A DNA stretch of 64,000 nt. Source: DATBLE01 sp963764565 (GTDB lineage: Bacteria > Actinomycetota > Thermoleophilia > Gaiellales > Gaiellaceae). Shown one piece after another: positions 1-9,874 of the stretch (the first letter of the stretch is position 1; the number at the start of each line of letters is the position of its first letter). The notes beneath the pieces were generated by a model, which searched no databases, was not told where the DNA came from, and was given only the letters and a program-made list of their open reading frames with translations. The stretch is from positions 186,001 to 250,000 of the forward strand of contig CAVXTD010000008.1 in NCBI GenBank assembly GCA_963764565.1. The letters are read 5' to 3'. The position numbers and the translations under genes were made by a program.

Positions 1-3000
1 GGTGACGTCACGATCGGCAAGAGCCTCACCCTCAACGGCGCGCAGCACGGCGTCGCGTTTGCGGGCCGCACGTTCGGCAGCGCTACGGAGTCGAAGGTCA
101 CCGGGACGATCACCATCCAGGCTGCAAACGTGACCGTGGACGGCTTCTCGGTCACCGACTCGGCGTCGGAGACGTCCGCGATCGGCGTGCTCGTGAAGAC
201 CGCCGGCGACTCGGCCCTGATCAAGAACAACATCTTCAGCGGAATCGTCGCGACCACGGCCGGCAGCAACACCCAGGCAGCCGGGCAAGCGGTGTACCTC
301 GAGAACGGGCCGGACCTCGTCCAGGTCCTGAACAACAAGATCACCAACGTCCAGGGCTACGGCAGCACCAAGGGGGTCTTCATCGGCGACAGCTCGGCGT
401 CGGGAAGAAGCGACATCGTGACGATCCAGGGCAACGCGATCTCGAACGTCACGAGCAGCAACAAGGGCGCCTACGGCGTGTTGCTCAACAACCACATCGG
501 CGCCTCGAACCTGACGATCACCCAGAACACGTTCGACACCCTGACCGGAACCCTCGGCTGGGTGCACGCGGTCGGCATCGAGGCGGACGCGCCGGGCTTG
601 TCGGTGACCAAGAACACCTTCAGCAGCCTGAGCGCCGGTACGGCCGACCGGATCGCGGTCTGGTTCGAGAGCGAGGACGTCTCCTACGGGGACGCCGTCG
701 TCAACCGCAACAGCCTCGACGTCGGGGGCTCGACGTACGGCATCGCCGTCGACCCGTCGCTGAGCGGCGGAACCGTCGACGGCACGTGCAACTGGTGGGG
801 CAGCAGCACCGGGCCCGCCGGTGTCGGCTCCGGATCGGGCTCGCCTGTCACTGCCATGGCCAACTTCACGCCGTGGCTGACGACGAGCGACCTGAACGGC
901 GCGTGCGCCGGCTACCCGACAATCGGTAACACGACCGTGGGTGGTCTGACGCACACGCTCGGCGGCAACTACATGGAGGTGTCGGGGCCGTTCACGCTCG
1001 GCTCGTCGCGCTCGTTGGTCATGCTGACCGGCCGGCTGGCCGGCGGCGGCTCGCCGACGAACATGCGGGCGGTCGTGTACATGGACAACGGCAGCGGCCG
1101 GCCGGGTGCGTTCGCTGCGGTCTCGCAGCAGGTGACGATCGGTGCGGGTCAGGCGGCCGGTTGGGTCGACTTCCCGGTCAGCGGGTCGCCGTTGCTGCCG
1201 GCGGGGCAATACTGGTTGGGCTACTGGTCGTCGAACACGAGCGCAATCGGCTACTACCAGACGGTCCCGAACGGAGGCCGGTACACGCCGGCTACGTACT
1301 CGTCGGGCAGCAACCCGCTCGCCAACTTCGGGACGGGGACCGGCGACTCGATCAGCTACTCGATCTACGCGAGTCTCGGTGCGGTCCTGAATCCGCCCGT
1401 GAACAGCGGTCTACCCCTTATCTCGGGGACGGCTGTGGTCGGCGGGTCGCTGTCGACGACGACCGGCACCTGGTCGGACAGCCCGACGTTCACCTACCAG
1501 TGGCGGCAGTGTGACAGCGCCGGCGACAACTGCTCGAATATTTCCGGTGCGAATGCGAACTCGTACAGCCCGGTGAGCGGCGATCTGGGGCACAAGCTGC
1601 GGGCGGTGGTGACGGCGACGAACGGTGACGGCTCGACGCCCGCGACCAGCGCTCCGAGTGCCGTGATCCAGCCGGCGGGCGGGGCGATCTTCGGGAACTT
1701 CGTGGTGGGCGGCTCGACCCACGTGTTGGGCGGGAGCTACCTGGAGGCGTCGGGGCCGTTCACCCTGGGCTCGCCGTCGGGGGTGTCGAAGCTCACCGGG
1801 TATCTGGCCGGGGGCGGGTCGGCGACGAACATCCGCGCGGTGATCTACGCCGACAACGGCAGCGGCCGTCCCGGCGCGTTCGTGGCGGTGACCATGCCGA
1901 GGACGATCGGCGCGGGTCAGGCTGCGAACTGGGTCGACTTCTCGTTCGCGTCGGCACCGACGCTCCCGGCGGGTCAGTACTGGTTGGGCTACTGGTCGTC
2001 GAACACGAACGCGATCGGCTACTACCAGACCGTCGCGAACGGCGGCCGGTACGCGGCCGCGGCGTATTCGGCGTCGAACGATCCGCCGGCCAACTTCGGC
2101 GGCACCGGCGACTCGATCAGCTACTCGATCTACGCGACGCTGGGTACGCCTCCGTGCCCGACTCCGGCGGCCGGTGCGGTGACGTTCGAGTCGCCTTTCA
2201 CGGTTGGCTCGATCAACGGTCAGCAGGGGTGGACGAAGACCGGTTCGTACGACGTGGCGGTTGCGTCCGTGGCGGGATTCCCGAACGCGGCCGATTTCTG
2301 CTTCGGTTCGCAGGCGCTGCGGGCCTCGAACGCGGTCACCAGCGGCTCGTTCGCCGACCAGACGTTCGCGTCCCCGGTCGCGTCTGCGGCAGGCGAGTCG
2401 ACGGGTAACAACCACTTCGACGCGAGCTTCAAGATCGGTTCCACCAAGTCGATCCAGGAGCCGGGTCTGTTCCTGTCGATCAGCCCGAGCGACGGCAGCG
2501 ACGGCCGGATGAGCTACGTCGGCTTCGACGACCAGGCCGACGGCATCCACGTGATCTTCTACGACGTTCCCAACGCCACCACACCCGGCCCGTGTGCGCC
2601 GGCCGGGTGCGCGGTCTTCCGCGCCGTTGACGTCGCCACCATCGACCGCACGCATGCGCACTCGATCAAGTTCTCGATCGACTTCGTGCCGGGTTCCGGC
2701 AACGACGTCGTCAAGCTGTACGTCGACGGTGACCTGAAGATCACCGGTACCAGCTGGGAGAACTACTTCCGCTTCGACCCGGAGCAGGCCGGAGGCGGCA
2801 ACGTCGTCCCGACGACGAGCACGCTGATCTTCCGCGCCGGCGGCGCAAACGACCTCGGGAGCATTGGCGACGGCTACCTGTTCGACGAAGTGGCGATGGC
2901 GTCTTCGAATGTTGCGGCGACGACTACGCTGGGGAACACGAGCGTGGGCGGCTCGACGCACACGCTGGGCGGTAACTACCTGGAGGTGTCGGGGCCGTTC

Positions 3001-4156
3001 ACGCTGGCCGACTCGCGGCCGGTGGTGAAGCTGACTGGGTATCTGACCGGCGGCGGCTCACCGACGAAGATGCGGGCGGTGATCTACGCCGACAGCGGCG
3101 GACAGCCGGGTGCGCTCGTCCTGGTCTCCGACGAGGTGACGATCGCGGCCGGCCAGCCGGGTGCGCCGGTCGACTTCGCCGTGTCCGGCTCGCCGACACT
3201 GTCGCCGGGGCAGTACTGGCTGGGCTACTGGTCGTCGAACACCAGTGCAATCGGCGCCTACCAGACCGTCGTGAACGGCGGGCGGTACCAGGCGGCGACG
3301 TACTCGTCGATCAATCCCCCACCGGCCAGCTTCGGCGCCGGTGTGGGCGACTCGATCAGCTACTCGCTGTACGTGACGCTCGGCACGGCCGTCAGCCCGC
3401 CGGTGAACACCACTCCGCCGTCGGTGACAGGGACGGCGGTCGAGGGCGGTTCGCTGAACACGACAGACGGAAGCTGGACGGGCAACACGCTCCCGTTCAC
3501 CTACCAGTGGCAGCGCTGTGACAGCTCGGGTGCCAACTGCACGAACATCTCGGGCGCGACTGCCAACTCGTACACGCCGACCGGTGCCGATGTCGGGTAC
3601 AAGATCCGGGCGGTCGTCACCGGGCACAACGCCGACGGTGGAACGCCGGCGGCCAGCAACCTGACTGCGGCGGTCGTCACCCCGGCCGGAAACACGTTCG
3701 GAAACGTCGCAATCGGCAGCAGCACGCACCCGATCGGCGGCGGCTACCTGGAGGTCTCCGACGCGGTCACGCTCGGCACTCCGTCGACGCTGATCAAGCT
3801 GACCGGCTACCTGGCCGGCGGTGCGACCACGACCAAGATGCGTGCCGTGATCTACGCCGACAGCGGCGCGGCAGCCGGGTGCGGCGATCGCGGTGTCCAG
3901 CGAGGTGACGATCGCAGCCGGACAGCCGGCGGGCTGGGTCGTCTTCGCTGTGCCGGGCTTGCCGTCGATCGCCGCCGGTCAGTACTGGCTCGGCTACTGG
4001 TCGTCGACGACGAGCGCGGTCGGCTACTACCAGGCCGCCGCGAACGCGGGCCGGTACAGGGCGGCTGCGTACAGCTCCACCAACGACCCGCCGGTCAACT
4101 TCGGCGCCGGCACCAGCGACTCGATCCGCTACACGCTCTACGCGACCGTAAGCTGA
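1..4156 (+). CDS. Giant secreted/surface protein, 5' end outside window; beta-helix plus four repeat modules
   Basis: The open frame enters the window at base 1, so the N-terminus and any signal peptide are missing. Roughly residues 1-300 form a parallel beta-helix-like region (NosD/pectate-lyase type) with recurring N-N-x-I and T-x-N-T-F steps and a CNWWGSSTGP turn. Four copies of a ~152-residue module follow (starting near bases 925, 1693, 2932 and 3700), each with an AGQYWLGYWSSNT core. Copies 1/2 and 3/4 are separated by bacterial Ig-like domains carrying the FTYQW-x2-CDS signature. Copies 2/3 are separated by a ~250-residue LamG/concanavalin-like domain with paired cysteines. The frame breaks near 3866-3872 in the fourth module and continues one base out to the TGA at 4154-4156, most likely a sequencing indel. 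Function is probably surface adhesion or carbohydrate binding; no catalytic motif was seen. Confidence 0.8.
925..4156 (+). repeat. Four-copy ~455-bp intragenic repeat (925-1380, 1693-2145, 2932-3387, 3700-4156)
   Basis: The four segments encode near-identical modules beginning GN-x-(T/S/A)-(V/I)-G and ending SIxY(S/T)(I/L)YA/V-(S/T)-LG or an equivalent. Similarity is high at DNA level as well, so misassembly or recombination within this gene is possible. Confidence 0.8.
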
Positions 4157-4292
4157 CCAAGTCGTCTCGGGCCTCCCTCGGCTTGCGAGCTCCGCAGGCC
4201 GAGGGTGGCCCGAACGGTCACCGGCAGGCGCTCGAGCTCGCGCAGCAACAGAAAACTCCGCCTAATGCTCGTGGCAGTGCCTGTTGGGCTCG

Positions 4293-5527
4293 TCAGACCG
4301 GTTCGACCGCGCGCGTATGCGAGCGCCGGAGCAGCTGCTCCAGCAGCATCACCGCCCCGCTGAACCAGAGGATGAACACCGGCGGGAGCGTGACGAAGAG
4401 GAATCTGGGTGCTCCCAGGTCTCCCGATAGAAGCTGTAGAAGAGCACGGTGGGGACGATCCAGGCAGCGAGCAGCCCGACTTCGAAGCGCCTCCGAAGCA
4501 AGGCCGCGCCGATCAGCGCGAGTGGGACGATGATCACCAGGGCGCGCGGGCCGAAGATGAGTGAGTCTCGCCAGCTGCGTGCGAGGTAGTGGGCCGAGAA
4601 CGGATGACGCGGCCAGGAGTTCGGGTTGTCGAACTGGGCCGCATAGCCCTTCGGCCAGTAGGCGCCGACGACCGGTGCAGCGCTGAGTCCGCCTGCAGCG
4701 AGCCAGCCCGCCGGGGAGCGGCCACGTCGCACAGCGACGAGCCCGAGTGCGGCCGCGGCGATCAGCCCGTTCGAGAGCCTGGTGACGGTGGCGAAGCCGA
4801 GCAGAACCCCTGCGAACGCGAAGCCGAGCCTGGCTGTGTGCGGGCGCAGGAGCAAGGCAAGCGCGACCGTCATCAGTGCCGTGGAAAGCGGCTCCGTGTA
4901 GAGCGCGAGGCCGACGTCCACCTTCCACTGGCCGTTCCGCCAGCCGTGTGAGCCGGCGACGACCCAGATCAACATCGGCCAGAGCGCGAAGATCGCGGCT
5001 GCGCCGATACCGACCGACCGCCGCCCGGACGCGTACCAGCCGGCGAATGCGGTCGCCACAACGGTGATCGCATTGGCGACGAGCGACAGGACGAAGCCGA
5101 CCGTGAAGGCGGTCCCAGGATCGAGCCGGCCGATTGCGCGAAGTGGCAAGAGCAGGACGCTCCAGACGAGCGGCCAGCCGACAACCGCGGCACCGGGCGG
5201 ATGCATCTGCGCGATCGGCACGACGAGAAAGAGCGAGACAGCCAGTGCGGCGGCGACGACCGCCCCGGGCACGCCGCGCTTGCACTTCCGCCAGATCAGG
5301 ACCAGCGCAATCGCTGCAATCAAGCCGGCTGCCAACGAGGCTGGGCGGGCCAGGGTAGAAATGAATTCACGGGCGGCCGCGTAGAAGCCGGTCGCGTCCC
5401 CGGTCAGCGCGACGTAGCTGTAGCGAGGAAGGCCAGGAAGCTTGGTGCCCGACGCCGCTAGCGCCGCGACGGGAATCGCCACACGAACGCCGACGAGGAG
5501 AAGCAGGACTCGTCGCGCGTTGCCCAT
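4293..5527 (-). CDS. Multi-pass membrane glycosyltransferase-like protein (GT39/ArnT/PMT-like)
   Basis: Starts at ATG 5527 (MGNARRVLLLLVG) with a hydrophobic first segment, followed by a soluble loop and many further membrane segments. The early acidic loop after the first helix (ALTGDATGFYAAAREF) resembles the Asp-containing loop of lipid-linked sugar transferases, and the family assignment is mainly from topology. Near 4407-4409 a G-run appears one base short. Restoring one base joins YRETWEHP to RFLFVTLPPVFILWFSGA and the natural stop at 4293. The gene ends about 135 bp from the convergent surface-protein gene, so the two may meet in a shared terminator region. It could act in cell-wall or surface glycan decoration; the substrate is unknown. 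Confidence 0.6.
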
Positions 5528-5884
5528 GGAAGCTCTTTGTACAACAGAGTGCACACGAGGTTTCGGTGATCGGTTGCTGACCGGGGCGGTGGCGGCCCGC
5601 CCGACCTGCGTCCTTCGGAGGCGCATGGGGACCCCGACATCTGCGCATCTTCGGAGGCATCTTCCGCGGCCTCTACGTGGCGAGCTTCGGTGGGCGACGA
5701 CTCGTTCGCATCGATTACGTGGAGCTGGCGGGGAAGCGCTCGACCCGGGACGACCGTTCGACCCCGCCCCGGCCCACCCCGCGAGAAGAGAAAGTGCGAC
5801 GGCCCTTCCACCCGCCGCCAGGAATGACCCTCGCGCGCAGGTGCGAGGGGACCCGTGTTGCCCTCTACGTCGCCCGGGCCCCAA
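5528..5884. other. Intergenic stretch without a recognisable gene
   Basis: About 350 bases between the membrane-protein start and the tRNA terminator. I see no convincing reading frame. A short hairpin (CCCTCGCGC/GTGCGAGGG, near 5827-5845) is the only structure noted. It presumably holds the promoter of the minus-strand membrane gene. Confidence 0.4.
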
Positions 5885-5908
5885 CAGAAAACCCCGCCTG
5901 AGCGGGGC
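5885..5908 (-). terminator. Rho-independent terminator of tRNA-Thr
   Basis: On the minus strand, GCCCCGC-TCAG-GCGGGG is followed by TTTTCTGTT, directly downstream of the tRNA 3' end (10 bp away). The short strong stem and T-run make this a standard intrinsic terminator. Confidence 0.8.
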
Positions 5909-5917
5909 TTTCCTCTG

Positions 5918-5990
5918 AGCCGACGCGCGGATTCGAACCGCGGACCCCTTCATTACGAGTGAAGTGCTCTACCAGCTGAGCTACGTCGGC
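5918..5990 (-). tRNA. tRNA-Thr (anticodon CGT)
   Basis: The minus strand folds as a full cloverleaf: acceptor GCCGACG pairs with CGTCGGC, D-arm GCTC/GAGC, anticodon stem CTTCA/TGAAG with loop CTCGTAA, five-base variable loop, and T-arm CGCGG-TTCGAAT-CCGCG. The third to fifth loop bases are CGT, reading ACG (Thr). CCA is not encoded. The gene stands alone and ends in its own terminator. Confidence 0.96.
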
Positions 5991-6103
5991 GGGGCTCGGT
6001 CGGGCCGGATCCGAGTGTACCGAGTCGATGCGCCGGGAAGGCCGCTCGAGATCGTGCGCGCGCCGCTTCCTCGAACTGCGCCGGGATCAGCCACTATGAG
6101 CGC

Positions 6104-6694
6104 GTGACCCGGGTCCTCGCCGCTGCTGCCCTCGTGGCGTTCATCGTCGCGATGCTGACGATCACGATCAAGAGCGCGACGTCGGGCAGAGGCTCGCGCG
6201 TCGTGACGACCACGACCGTCCGGACGACCACCGAGACCGCTCCCGCACCCACGCCACCGACAACCACGGCGGCGCCCACGCCCAAGCCGGTGAAGCTGAC
6301 GGCCGTCGGAGCTTACGACCCGGAGGGCGACCAGCACGAGAACGACGACCTCGCCCCGCTCGCGGTCGACGGCGACCCGACCACCTTCTGGAAGACCGAG
6401 CACTACCGCAGCTTCTCGAAGCAGGGAGTCGGCTTGGTGCTCGACGCCGGCAAGCGGCGCCAGATCACGCAGGTTGTGGTCTCGACCGACGGTGCCGGCT
6501 CGTCGGCGCAGATCGAGCTCGGGAACGCTCCAGGCGGGCCGTTCCGCGCCGTCTCGGCCGACCGGCCGCTCGACGGCAAGACGACGTTCGCGCTGAAGAA
6601 AGGGTCGACCGGACGATACGTCGTCGTCTGGATCACAGCCCTGCCGCAGGCGATCGGCGAGGCTCACGTGACCGAGGTCACCGCGAGGTCCTAG
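6104..6694 (+). CDS. Membrane-anchored protein with discoidin-like (F5/8 C) domain
   Basis: 196 residues from GTG 6104. Residues ~5-25 form one membrane anchor (VLAAAALVAFIVAMLTITI), residues ~35-65 form a Thr/Pro-rich extracellular linker, and residues ~66-196 form a galactose-binding-like beta-sandwich (AYDPEGDQHENDDLAPLAVD at its start, DPTTFWKTEHY following). In Thermoleophilia and other actinobacteria such domains are often tethered to serine/threonine kinases; here the domain is freestanding. A CACTAT box 6 bp before the GTG could support a leaderless start. Ends convergent with holB (2 bp apart). A carbohydrate- or envelope-binding role is inferred. Confidence 0.7.
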   Translation: MTRVLAAAALVAFIVAMLTITIKSATSGRGSRVVTTTTVRTTTETAPAPTPPTTTAAPTPKPVKLTAVGAYDPEGDQHENDDLAPLAVDGDPTTFWKTEHYRSFSKQGVGLVLDAGKRRQITQVVVSTDGAGSSAQIELGNAPGGPFRAVSADRPLDGKTTFALKKGSTGRYVVVWITALPQAIGEAHVTEVTARS

Positions 6695-6695
6695 C

Positions 6696-7776
6696 TCAAC
6701 GTGCCGAGAGGGCGCCGGCGAGCTCGCGGCGCAGCCGGACGAACAGCGCCTCCAGAGCGAGCAGGGGTGAGACGTTGAACTCCTCGAACGTCCGCCATGC
6801 CGTGCGTACCGCGGCCGCAGCCTGTTCCGCTCCGAGCATCCGCTCGACTGCGGCATCCTCGACGAGCTCGGCGAGACGGTCGTAATGGAGCACCGCGCGC
6901 TCGGCCCCTGCCGAGACGACGACGAGGTCGCGGTACCAGGCGGCGAGCTCCTCGAGGGCGAGGAGGATCTCGTCGCGCTCGGCGGCCCGTTCGGCACGCT
7001 TCACGTGCTGCTCGGCCTCGCGCTCCGGAAGCGCACGGTCGGCGAGCGACTCCTCGGCCGACGCGCGCGCCTCGGCCGCCCGCTCGCCGGCGAGGGCGAG
7101 CACGGCATTGGCTGCCGCCGACGGATCGAAGTCCGTGTCCGCGTACACGGAACGCGCGATGCGGAGAAGCTCGTCGCGCCGGCGCGACGCGTCGGCGTCG
7201 AGCATTCGCTTGGCCCGGTCGAGCCGGCCCCCCGCGACCCGGGCGACAGCAGTGACCCGTTCCGGCTCGAGACCGGGAGCGAGCCGCTCCACCTCCGCGC
7301 GCACCGCGCGCTCGGAGAGACGCCTGAACGGCACGAGCTGACAGCGCGACCGGATCGTCTCCGGGAATCGGCCCGAGCTCGTCCGCCGAGAGGATCACGA
7401 CCGCGTAGGGCGGCGGCTCCTCGAGGTCCTTCAGCAAGGCATCCGCCGCCTCGGCGTTCAGCAGGTGGGCGCTGACGATCAGATACACGCGGCGGTCGGC
7501 TTCGAACGGACGCATGTGCAGGTCGCGGCGGAGCTCGCGCACCTCGTCGATCCGGATCTGGTCGCCGTGCGGCTCGAGGACATACAGGTCAGGATGTGCC
7601 CCGCGCGCGACCCGGCCGGGGTCGCCGAGCAGTTCCCCCGCGAAGGCGACGGCGGCTACTCGCTTACCCACTCCCGCCGGGCCGTGGAAGAGGTACGCGT
7701 GCGCGGGGCCGTCCGCGAGCGCGGCTCGCAGCAGCCGCTTCGCCTCGGCTTGCTCGATCAGGGCCTCGAAGCTCAC
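6696..7776 (-). CDS. holB: DNA polymerase III subunit delta' (clamp-loader ATPase)
   Basis: Begins at GTG 7776, overlapping the tmk stop by the coupling sequence GTGA. Residues ~20-45 carry the P-loop (HAYLFHGPAGVGKRVAAVAF), followed by an acidic Walker-B-like segment, the sensor motif region (LEEPPPYAVVILSAD) and the clamp-loader SRC motif. An extra base near 7359-7363 breaks the frame between GPIP and ETIRSRCQLVPF; reading through restores a typical C-terminal collar domain to the stop at 6696. The zinc-binding cysteines found in many delta' subunits are absent, as is common in delta' proteins that do not bind zinc. It loads the beta clamp onto primed DNA with tau/gamma and delta. Confidence 0.85.
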
Positions 7777-8367
7777 AAGTCGGCGACGCGCAGCCGGACG
7801 GCGGCCGCGATCTCCTCCGGCGGAAGTGCGCCGTCCAGCAGTTCGACGCGCTCGGGGAAGCGCTCGGCGAGCTCGGCGTAGGCGCGGCCGACCTCGGCCT
7901 GGAAACCGTCGCCTTCGCGCTCGATCCGGTCGGGCGCCCCTTCGCGGCGTGCGGCGGCGGCGGCGGCGTCCACGGCGAGCACGAAGGTGCGGTCGGGGAG
8001 CAGGCCTCCCAGAACGGTCAGGTTGAGCTGGAGCACGGCGTCGAGACCGAGACCCCGCGCAATCCCCTGGTAGGCAAGCGACGAGTCGACGAACCGATCG
8101 CTGACGACGTCGGCGCCACGTTCGAGCGCGGGCCGGATCACCTCCGCGGCATGCTCGGCGCGGGAAGCGGCAAACAGCGCCGCCTCCGCCCACGGCGCCA
8201 TCTCGGGCCCGTTCAGGACGAGCTCGCGAACATCGCTCGCCCAACTCCGTTCCGCCCGGCTCGCGGGTGGCGACCACCTCGCGGCCGAGACCGCGCAGGT
8301 GCTCGGTCAGCAGCCGGGTCTGCGTTGACTTGCCCGAACCGTCGACGCCCTCAAAGGTCACGAACAC
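7773..8367 (-). CDS. tmk: Thymidylate kinase
   Basis: Phosphorylates dTMP to dTDP. The P-loop FEGVDGSGKSTQTRLL, the substrate-binding REPGGTELGER motif, and the DR-x-DSSLAYQG segment (SDRFVDSSLAYQGIARGLG) identify the family, and the length (~197 aa) fits. A one-base insertion near 8231-8234 interrupts the sequence between GELGER and VRELVLNGPEMAPWAEA. The frame then continues to TGA 7773-7775, which overlaps the holB GTG. The tmk-holB pair is a conserved arrangement in actinobacteria and Firmicutes. Divergent from the epimerase gene with only 17 bp between starts. Confidence 0.9.
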
Positions 8368-8370
8368 ACC

Positions 8371-8376
8371 TAGGAT
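8371..8376 (+). promoter_or_regulatory. Probable -10 box (TAGGAT), leaderless start of epimerase
   Basis: TAGGAT ends 8 bp before GTG 8385, so transcription would begin at or within a base or two of the start codon. No Shine-Dalgarno sequence fits between the two. Confidence 0.5.
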
Positions 8377-8384
8377 TAGAACAG

Positions 8385-9287
8385 GTGCGTGCGATCGTCA
8401 CAGGAGGCGCCGGATTCATCGGCTCGAACCTCGTCGACGCTCTTCTGGCGAGGGGCGACGAGGTGGTCGTCGTCGACGACCTGAGCACCGGGAAGCGGGA
8501 CAACGTCGCCGCCGGCGCGCGGCTCGAGGAGGTGGACATTCGCGATCCGGCCCTCGCCGGGGTGTTCGCCGAGGTTCGACCGGAGGTCTGCTTCCACCTT
8601 GCCGCGCAGGCCGACGTGCCGACCTCCGTGCGTCGGCCCGACTTCGACGCCGAGGTGAACGTCGTCGGCAGCGTGCGCGTCCTCCAGGCCGCCGGCGACG
8701 GAACGCACGTCGTCTTCGCCTCCACCGGGGGGGCGATCTACGGCGAGTGCGAGCGGCCTGCGCGCGAGGACGACCCTCGCCGGCCGCTCTCGCCCTACGG
8801 CGTCGCGAAGCTGGCCGTCGAGGAGTACATCGCGGCGTGGAACCGGCTGCGCGGAACTCGGCATGCGGTGCTCCGATTCGCGAACGTCTATGGACCACGG
8901 CAGGAGGCGGGGCTCGAGGGAGGGGTGGTCGCGATCTTCCTCGATGCGATGGCCGCCGGTCACGAGTCGACGATCTACGGTGACGGGAGCCAGACCCGCG
9001 ATTTCGTCCACGTCGACGATGTCGTGCGAGCGCTGCTGCTGGCGCCCGGCAGGGCGGGCGTCTTCAACATCGGCAGCGGCGTCGAGACTTCCGTCGCCTT
9101 GCTGCACGAGCGCTGTCGCACGGTGGCCGGAGACGACCGCCCGCCACGTCGAGCTCCCGCGCGCGAAGGCGACGTGCTGCGCAGCATCCTCGACGTCTCG
9201 CTGGCGGAGCGAGAGCTCGGCTGGCGGCCCGCGGTGTTGCTCGACGAGGGCCTCGGCGCGACCTGGGAGTGGATCGTCGAGCGCTAG
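8385..9287 (+). CDS. NAD-dependent sugar epimerase/dehydratase (UDP-glucose 4-epimerase-like)
   Basis: 301 residues, complete. The N-terminal Rossmann motif is AIVTGGAGFIGSNL, followed by a VVVVDDLSTGK acidic loop. Catalytic residues are the S-T-G segment (FASTGGAIYGE) and Y-x3-K (SPYGVAKLAVEEY), and the substrate-binding RFANVYGPRQ is present. GTG 8385 is the first codon before AIVTGGAG. Extended SDR fold; the substrate is probably a UDP- or dTDP-hexose for envelope glycans, consistent with the O-antigen ligase and LytR_C genes nearby. The exact sugar cannot be told from sequence. Confidence 0.85.
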   Translation: MRAIVTGGAGFIGSNLVDALLARGDEVVVVDDLSTGKRDNVAAGARLEEVDIRDPALAGVFAEVRPEVCFHLAAQADVPTSVRRPDFDAEVNVVGSVRVLQAAGDGTHVVFASTGGAIYGECERPAREDDPRRPLSPYGVAKLAVEEYIAAWNRLRGTRHAVLRFANVYGPRQEAGLEGGVVAIFLDAMAAGHESTIYGDGSQTRDFVHVDDVVRALLLAPGRAGVFNIGSGVETSVALLHERCRTVAGDDRPPRRAPAREGDVLRSILDVSLAERELGWRPAVLLDEGLGATWEWIVER

Positions 9288-9323
9288 GAAGGAAGCGGAA
9301 GGGCCGACGCGAATCTCGCGTCC

Positions 9324-9872
9324 GTGGATCATCCACTCCCCCTTCCCGCCGCCGGCTCCGAGCTCGTCCGCCCGTGGCGCACCGCCACGCTCGTTGCGAC
9401 GGCGGTCGCGGGTCTCGAGCTCGTGCTGTTGATCGTCGCCGGGATGATCCTGTTCGGACGCTCGCTCGCGCCTCAGATCCACAGCGCAGCCGTGGCGCAC
9501 GCGGCCGCCGCGAAGAAGGAGACACCTGCGCCGCCGGCTCCCGCGACACGGCGCCCCGACCACAAGATTGCAGCGACCACGCTGTCGCGCGGACAGACCG
9601 CGGTGCTCATCCTGAACGGCAACGGCGTCTCCGGCGCTGCCGCCCAGGCGGCCGCTCTCGTCAGGGCACGCGGCTACGTCGTCAAGGCCGTCGGTAACGC
9701 CCCGCGCACGGGCTACCCGACCTCGCGCGTCATGTACCGGCCGGGCTTCGAGGGCGAGGCGAAGCGCTTCGCCAAGGATCTGAACGTCGCTCAGGTCGGT
9801 CCGCTCGACGGGTTCAGGCCCGCGCAGCTCCACGGCGGCCACCTCGTGCTCATCCTCGGCGCGACGCGCTAG
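9324..9872 (+). CDS. LytR C-terminal-domain (LytR_C) membrane protein
   Basis: 182 residues from GTG 9324. Residues ~20-47 are a transmembrane helix (VAGLELVLLIVAGMILFGRS) after a short cytoplasmic N-terminus, followed by an Ala/Pro-rich linker. Residues ~95-180 are the LytR_C domain with VLILNGNGVSGAAAQAAALV and the closing HLVLILGA strand. In actinobacteria such stand-alone LytR_C proteins are found with LCP-type cell-wall ligases; none is visible here. Lies 36 bp after the epimerase and is probably co-transcribed with it. Confidence 0.75.
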   Translation: MDHPLPLPAAGSELVRPWRTATLVATAVAGLELVLLIVAGMILFGRSLAPQIHSAAVAHAAAAKKETPAPPAPATRRPDHKIAATTLSRGQTAVLILNGNGVSGAAAQAAALVRARGYVVKAVGNAPRTGYPTSRVMYRPGFEGEAKRFAKDLNVAQVGPLDGFRPAQLHGGHLVLILGATR

Positions 9873-9874
9873 CG

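Noticed and set aside
1411..2961. A long minus-strand open frame antisense to the surface protein
   Set aside because: Arg/Val/His-rich composition typical of shadow frames in high-GC DNA; the plus-strand frame has clear domains.
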